The notes under the pieces were generated by a model. That model had not been told where the DNA came from. It did not search any database and saw nothing but the letters and a program-made list of their open reading frames with translations. This document shows positions 13,789 to 17,643 of a stretch of DNA of 17,643 nucleotides, piece by piece. The position numbers were made by a program, and so were the translations under genes. Numbering within the stretch: the first letter of the stretch is position 1; each line of letters starts with the position of its first letter. Source of the DNA: Nitrospira sp. UBA5698. GTDB lineage: Bacteria; Nitrospirota; Nitrospiria; Nitrospirales; Nitrospiraceae. The stretch spans positions 644-18,286 of the forward strand of contig DIHK01000027.1 of NCBI GenBank assembly GCA_002420115.1, written 5' to 3'.

Positions 13789-14724
13789 TTAGGGGAAAAT
13801 GATCTGTTCAATTTGGCACTGTCGCGCAGGCACTTCCTCCTGCTTTCCATCTGAAAAATTGACGATCAGGTGGTGTGCTTGTTGTGGGGCGTGCTGCAGA
13901 TCTACAGTGCCCGATCGATCCTGAAACAGGACGATCAAAGACGGCATCATTGTCGTTGAACTGAGCGTCCGCTTCTTCTGTTCCGATTTCTCCTTTGATG
14001 ATGTGACGGGCGATCGCTCAGACCCTCTGAGCTTGGCGGATAAGGCTGACACGGTTGCACGGGTAATCTCCTGATCGCCGGAGCACCACCGTTCGACTTC
14101 TTTTGGAAACTCCTTGTGCAGGTTTCGCAAATCGTAGAGTGTCTTGGCCGATGAACATTTTCCAGACGCATAGATTTCTTCGATGCAGGTCGGGGGATCG
14201 ATAAGTGCCAAGTGATTTGTCACCATGGACCGGTTCACGCCGAGGAGCTCGGCAATGTGAGCCTGCTTCTCTCCTTCGTCCATCTTCTTCTTGATGAACA
14301 TCGCCAGCTCACGCGGCTTCAGATCTTCCCGCTGCAAGTTTTCGATCACTTGTTGGTAATCGGTATGTGAGCGATCGATGAATGCGGGAATCGTCGTTTT
14401 CCCGACGGCTCTGGAGGCTCTGAGTCGGCGCGCGCCAAAATTCAAGATCCACCGTTTCTGTTCCGTGGGATGGGGGCGAATCGAGATCGGTGTTTTGACT
14501 CCATGGATCCTGACGCTCTGTTCAAGTTCTCCCATACTCGCCTCATCGAATTCCTGGCGCGGCTGGTCAGGGTCTTCATCGATGTCCTTCACCGGAATAT
14601 GAAGCGGGCGCCCCAAGACTTCAGCCGTCACGGTCCGTTCTTTGGCGATCGGATCCGGTGTCGGTGCGGGAGTCGTCCGATCCAGAGCCGTGAGATCCAA
14701 TGTCGCGATCAGTGGTTTTTTCAT
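13789..14724 (-). CDS. parB: ParB/KorB-like partition and repressor protein
   Basis: A 311-aa protein of the ParB/Spo0J superfamily, close to KorB of IncP plasmids. It has DIDEDPDQPR (47-56), GVKTPI (75-80) and the CTP-binding GARRLRA motif (97-103), matching KorB GARRYRG. ENLQRED (128-134) is followed by an HTH at about 156-174. The C-terminal part, LIVLFQDRSGTVDL with NFSDGKQEEVPARQ, resembles the SH3-like KorB dimerisation domain. ParB/KorB binds palindromic sites, loads as a CTP-dependent clamp and works with a ParA ATPase in DNA segregation; KorB also represses transcription. The start at 14724 is set by an ATGA overlap with parA; a longer frame runs into parA. The function on this chromosome is inference. 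Confidence 0.92.
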   Translation of the reverse strand: MKKPLIATLDLTALDRTTPAPTPDPIAKERTVTAEVLGRPLHIPVKDIDEDPDQPRQEFDEASMGELEQSVRIHGVKTPISIRPHPTEQKRWILNFGARRLRASRAVGKTTIPAFIDRSHTDYQQVIENLQREDLKPRELAMFIKKKMDEGEKQAHIAELLGVNRSMVTNHLALIDPPTCIEEIYASGKCSSAKTLYDLRNLHKEFPKEVERWCSGDQEITRATVSALSAKLRGSERSPVTSSKEKSEQKKRTLSSTTMMPSLIVLFQDRSGTVDLQHAPQQAHHLIVNFSDGKQEEVPARQCQIEQIIFP

Positions 14725-15503
14725 TCCATCACCCCCATCGTATGAGCCACCTTTTGAAAGATCGGCTTCAGATGCAGCCATGCCTCTCGAGAACTGGTTT
14801 TTTGCAATGTCCAGATCGGCGCTCCCATCGCCTGGGCCTCCGCCACCGCCGTGCGCGACGGAATGGCGGCCATCCGGCCGTCCTCCAGTCGAATGAACAG
14901 CGAGGCAAAGGCCGTACAGAGTTGGTCGAAATTGGCGCGTTGAAAGGGCGTGGGCTCCACCAGATTCGGAAGCAGGCCGATGAATCGAAGATCTTTGTTC
15001 AGGGTGCTTTGTATCTTGAGGACCTGCGCCCGGAGTGCCGCGATGCCGTCGACTGCTTCTTGATTCAGCTGTATGGGCGACAGCACAAAATCACCCACCA
15101 CCAGTGACGCGAGGACCCGGATATCGGGATTTGGATTCGTATCAATGATGGCCACATCAAATCGGTCGTCCATTTCGTTGAGGAACAACCGGAGATTATT
15201 GGCAAACTGGTTGTGATCTTCTTCTCGTCTCTCGAGTTTGAGCAGATCGCCGTGTGAGGGAATCACTACAAAGGTGCCGCCTTCAATGGTGGTGACCGGT
15301 TCGGTCAACAGTTGGTTGGCCGTGATGGATGAGATGGTGGCCAACTTGGAGGTGCCGATGTTTTTCGACGTGTTCCCTTGATGGTCTAAGTCAATGATCA
15401 AGACCCGTTTCTTGAGCATTTCGACGAGGAAGTACCCCAGTTGGCAGGCAATCGCCGTTTTCCCCACGCCGCCCTTCTGATTGGCTAAGACCAATGTTTT
15501 CAT
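14721..15503 (-). CDS. parA: ParA/IncC-like partition ATPase
   Basis: A 260-aa deviant Walker-type ATPase. Walker A is QKGGVGKT (K10 is the signature lysine, K15-T16 bind nucleotide), the A' motif IIDLDHQGNTS has D38 and D40, and Walker B ends in D121 (VAIIDTNPN). The opening MKTLVLANQKGGVGKT closely resembles IncC of IncP plasmids. There is no N-terminal DNA-binding domain, so this is the short type. It binds DNA non-specifically in its ATP form and positions ParB-bound sites. AAGGAG precedes the ATG. The stop overlaps the parB start (ATGA), and the start overlaps the stop of the upstream 70-aa gene by the same 4-base pattern, so all three are coupled. Confidence 0.95.
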   Translation of the reverse strand: MKTLVLANQKGGVGKTAIACQLGYFLVEMLKKRVLIIDLDHQGNTSKNIGTSKLATISSITANQLLTEPVTTIEGGTFVVIPSHGDLLKLERREEDHNQFANNLRLFLNEMDDRFDVAIIDTNPNPDIRVLASLVVGDFVLSPIQLNQEAVDGIAALRAQVLKIQSTLNKDLRFIGLLPNLVEPTPFQRANFDQLCTAFASLFIRLEDGRMAAIPSRTAVAEAQAMGAPIWTLQKTSSREAWLHLKPIFQKVAHTMGVME

Positions 15504-15712
15504 CGATCGCTCTCCTTTTTCACGAGCCAGGACGTTCGCTGCTTCTTCGCGACAGGCTTTCCCGAATGACCGGCGTTGTGCATCCCTTCCATGGTTGGAT
15601 TTTGGTGATGGTTGAGAAAATGCGAGAGGGCGCGTTGGGGTCTTTCGATCGCGTCAAAGTAAGATTGGTTCCTAATCATTTGGCGGTTGCTCTCGCGAGT
15701 CGGACGCGTCAT
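15500..15712 (-). CDS. 70-aa protein translationally coupled to parA
   Basis: This polar basic protein ends with its TGA overlapping the parA ATG (ATGA). The parA ribosome binding site lies within its last codons (KKESDR). It carries RNQSYFDAIERPQRALSHFL and the end GKPVAKKQRTSWLVKKESDR. It is not recognised as KorA, which occupies this place in IncP operons, and no HTH is obvious. The frame stays open far upstream (AWRIQNAARS precedes M1) without ATG, GTG or TTG, and M1 has no Shine-Dalgarno, so the true start may lie upstream. Confidence 0.6.
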   Translation of the reverse strand: MTRPTRESNRQMIRNQSYFDAIERPQRALSHFLNHHQNPTMEGMHNAGHSGKPVAKKQRTSWLVKKESDR

Positions 15713-15810
15713 GGAGCGTGCGGCATTCTGAATACGCCATGCTGAGTGAGCGTGAGTAGTTCTGCGAGTCTGTGTGGAAGGTTCTTCTCCCTTACGTTTC
15801 TGATGGGAGC

Positions 15811-15837
15811 AGTATCCTAGGTAAGAGAAATTGTCAA
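15811..15837 (-). promoter_or_regulatory. Candidate promoter of the par operon
   Basis: On the minus strand a perfect ttgaca (15832-15837) is followed after 15 bp by gatact (15811-15816), a fair -10. The spacing is shorter than the usual 17. It lies about 100 bp before the annotated start of the 70-aa gene. Visual assignment only. Confidence 0.35.
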
Positions 15838-16403
15838 TCCTCTTCCGCTAAAAACCGTATGGGTCGGTGTTTGAATTGTGCAGAACATTGGAATGGACGA
15901 TCGGATTTGCTTCAGCGTGCGCAATAGCTTCCGGTGAGATTGCAAGAAATAGCGACGATCGGGTTCGCCAAGCTTTGCAAGCAGCACAGGTGTGGTGGAC
16001 CAAGAATTCTTCAAGGCTCCACGTGCAGTACTGCTTGTAGCTACGAGTGCCGGCCAGCTACCGGCTACGCGTCGACAGTATTGTCGTCCCTACGCAGCGT
16101 GGGGAGCATGGGGAAGGGCCGGATGAGATTGAGACAAGTATGGTCGTACGGTCGCTGCCTGTCATGTATAGAGATCTGCTGCGGTCCTGGAGGATCTTTG
16201 CACGATCGACGGATTCAGTAAATATTTTGCGCTCCGTCGCGTTCCATCGTACCGTCACAAGTATGCCGGAACCATCTTTATCGTTCCCGCGCGCGGCGGC
16301 CTCCGCCTGTCCCCAATGCGGACTCGAACAGGAGAGAGACTTAGAATGCTGCCGGTGTGGTTGAAACTGATCAGGCTTCGGTTATTGAGGAATGGAGGTG
16401 CGT
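15838..16403. other. Gene-poor stretch with a possible zinc-ribbon relic
   Basis: Besides the relic at 16263-16364 nothing is firm. The minus frame 15817-16014 overlaps the candidate par promoter and has no convincing ribosome binding site. A gccgg..ccggc stem (about 16050-16068) is flanked by gtagctac/ggctac words; its role is unknown. Confidence 0.4.
16263..16364 (+). pseudogene. Possible remnant of a zinc-ribbon protein
   Basis: The end of a + strand frame reads ACPQCGLEQERDLECCRCG and then stops at once. C-P-x-C-G and C-x-R-C-G spaced by a short linker is the pattern of a small zinc ribbon; relatives normally continue after the second CG pair. No ribosome binding site precedes any nearby ATG (16047 or 16263). 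I read it as a truncated relic, though a short functional protein cannot be excluded. Confidence 0.35.
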
Positions 16404-16652
16404 ATGACCATCAGATATCAGCGAGTCCTTCCGCTGTTGATACTCGTCCTCATGATCGGGTTGGATGGTTGTCAACGTGAGACCCCTGTCGAGAAGTCGC
16501 AGGCCCCTCAGTCCTCTTCGGTTGTCGATCAAGCTGTCCGTCAGTCCGTCGATGCTATCCAGACCCCGATGGACAAGGCTCGCGGGGTGGAACGGACGTT
16601 GAATGAGGCGGCTGGTCATACGGCTGATCGAGTTCAGGAAGCAGGGCAGTAG
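16404..16652 (+). CDS. Small putative lipoprotein (82 aa)
   Basis: The start at 16404 is set by ggagg six bases upstream; an ATG at 16392 lies before that site. The N-terminus MTIRYQRVLPLLILVLMIG is a signal peptide, followed by LDGC, a lipobox with an unusual D at -2 (C24). The mature part is short, polar and helical (QAVRQSVDAIQTPMDKARGVERTLNEAAGHTADRVQE), resembling amphipathic helices seen in small envelope lipoproteins. No family is recognised. A stem CAGGAG/CTCCTG (16689-16705) without a T-tract lies 37 bp after the stop. Confidence 0.7.
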   Translation: MTIRYQRVLPLLILVLMIGLDGCQRETPVEKSQAPQSSSVVDQAVRQSVDAIQTPMDKARGVERTLNEAAGHTADRVQEAGQ

Positions 16653-17064
16653 AAGTGTGCATGAATATTGTGGGTTGGTCTAATAATTCAGGAGCGGCTC
16701 TCCTGCAACCGCCGATACGCCGTCGCAACAATATATGTCGTTCCTGTGATCCTGAATCCAAGGTTTCATGTTCAACGTTTCAAGTTAATCTCAAGCCTGA
16801 TATGTGAAACCTTAGGCCGTGAGGCTTCGCGAGGTATTCTGGCCATGCGGCTTCGACACGAACTATTATGGCTCGGAGCCATTCTTCTCTCACGAAGAAC
16901 CTCTTTCCTTCGCGTCAGCTCATTGCGTGCCTCCCACAGTGAGCATAGACTCTTCACCTGACTCTGAGTCTCCTGAGTTGTTGCTTCGCTAGATGGCGGA
17001 GCACAAGATTGCGAGGCTATCCCATGGACATTCGCGCGCTATTCCAACAGAAAGGAGAAGACGC
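16653..17064. other. Intergenic stretch between the two envelope genes
   Basis: No gene is supported; frames at 16668-16961 on both strands lack ribosome binding sites. It contains the hairpin at 16689-16705 and, near 16770, gtttcatgttcaacgtttca, whose complement recalls the gtgaaacgt words at 213-241. A gactctgagtc palindrome lies near 16960. Confidence 0.45.
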
Positions 17065-17532
17065 ATGGATTTTTCCGCAGTCGGTTGGATTGGTCGTGTT
17101 GCGCTGTGTGCGATCCCGGTGATGGTTGTGAGCCTTCCGATCGAAGCCGCCCCGCCAGGCCTCAATCCCTGTACCTTGCTGACAACAGCAGAGGTCGAGC
17201 AGGTCCTGAGTAAGCTGAAGGGAATGCCGAAAGGTGACACGCTGGCGGATGCCAAGTCGTGTACCTATGAGTTTGCCAATGGCCAGGATGAGTTTGAAAT
17301 CTGGATTGGTCCCGGCGATGCATTCGCACGTATGCGCAAGGACGCGAAAAAGCCGGTGACGGTGGGCGGTTTTGGAGAGGAGGCCTTTATGGATCGGGGG
17401 AGACTCGATCTCGGCTCGCTGGAACTCACAATGAGGAAAGGGGCGGTGTTGGCGCAACTTTCGATCAGGGAAGGCGCCGGCGACGAAGCGAAACTGAAGG
17501 CCTTGGCACAGAAGGCTGTGGAGCGAATGTGA
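17065..17532 (+). CDS. Secreted or periplasmic hypothetical protein (155 aa)
   Basis: The start at 17065 has aaaggag eight bases upstream; the longer frame from 16993 does not. The N-terminal ~29 residues (to IEAA) form a signal peptide with likely cleavage before PPGLNP. The mature part opens CTLLTTAEVEQVL (C36), then has AKSCTYEF (C66) and a repeated β/α pattern (FEIWIGPGDAFARMRKDAKK). It ends with LSIREGAGDEAKLKALAQKAVERM. The N-P-C-T-L-L-T-x-x-E-V start and the later S-C-x-Y pattern resemble DUF3558-like exported proteins; C36 and C66 could form a disulfide. The function is unknown. No downstream gene is visible before the window ends. Confidence 0.82.
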   Translation: MDFSAVGWIGRVALCAIPVMVVSLPIEAAPPGLNPCTLLTTAEVEQVLSKLKGMPKGDTLADAKSCTYEFANGQDEFEIWIGPGDAFARMRKDAKKPVTVGGFGEEAFMDRGRLDLGSLELTMRKGAVLAQLSIREGAGDEAKLKALAQKAVERM

Positions 17533-17643
17533 CGGCTTGGAAGGTCATGAGGTAGCTGTAGCCAAACGAAGGCTCTTTGTAATCCTCGCTTTTGAACGAT
17601 CTGCGCGCCGACTGTCATTGTGACCGGATGCACCGAATCGGTG

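Noticed and set aside
15817..16014. 65-aa frame on the minus strand upstream of the par operon
   Set aside because: It overlaps the best promoter candidate, and I see no HTH or family that would make it a korA.
1..17643. tRNA genes or CRISPR arrays
   Set aside because: No cloverleaf-like sequence with a proper T-loop and no regularly spaced repeats were seen on either strand.

Overview
The window looks like part of a moderately GC-rich bacterial chromosome. Protein character (a transketolase, an NhaA antiporter, a CsbD-like protein, a BON-domain protein, a radical SAM protein of the cobalamin-binding class) and AGGAGG-type ribosome binding sites fit a Nitrospira-like member of the Nitrospirota. 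That assignment is an inference from memory of such genomes, not a search result.

Layout. Positions 1-620 hold the 3' end of a 23S rRNA gene, a 5S rRNA gene and its terminator. The 5S tail plus terminator occurs a second time about 130 bp downstream. Next on the + strand is a BrnT-type toxin followed by two different small antitoxin-like genes (689-1503). From 1504 to 5543 the region is gene-poor, with small, mostly minus-strand genes: a DNA-level mosaic containing a 62-aa protein, a 29-aa membrane peptide, a single-BON-domain exported protein, and a three-gene cluster ending in an RRM RNA-binding protein. Two non-autonomous element-like repeats sit here: a ~300-bp imperfect hairpin (3065-3370) with a related single copy at 6985-7072, and a 128-bp element with ~27-bp terminal inverted repeats flanked by TA (3827-3954).

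The second part is denser. NhaA (minus) is followed by a + strand run of small stress-type genes (CsbD-like, a conserved 114-aa protein, an acidic 66-aa protein), then a B12-binding/radical SAM protein whose only convincing start is a CTG codon behind a perfect AAGGAG. A lipoprotein gene and transketolase follow on the minus strand.

Positions 13490-15850 carry a partition-like operon on the minus strand: a 70-aa protein, a ParA/IncC-like ATPase and a ParB protein resembling KorB of IncP plasmids, each overlapping the next by 4 bp. Two identical 18-bp palindromes (20 bp with flanks) lie just downstream of parB, 110 bp apart, and are candidate centromere/operator sites. The right end has a small lipoprotein and a secreted 155-aa protein on the + strand, with a probable relic of a zinc-ribbon gene before them.

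The most interesting items are the KorB/IncC-like operon with its paired palindromes, the CTG-initiated radical SAM gene, and the two element-like repeat structures. No tRNA, CRISPR array or transposase gene was seen.
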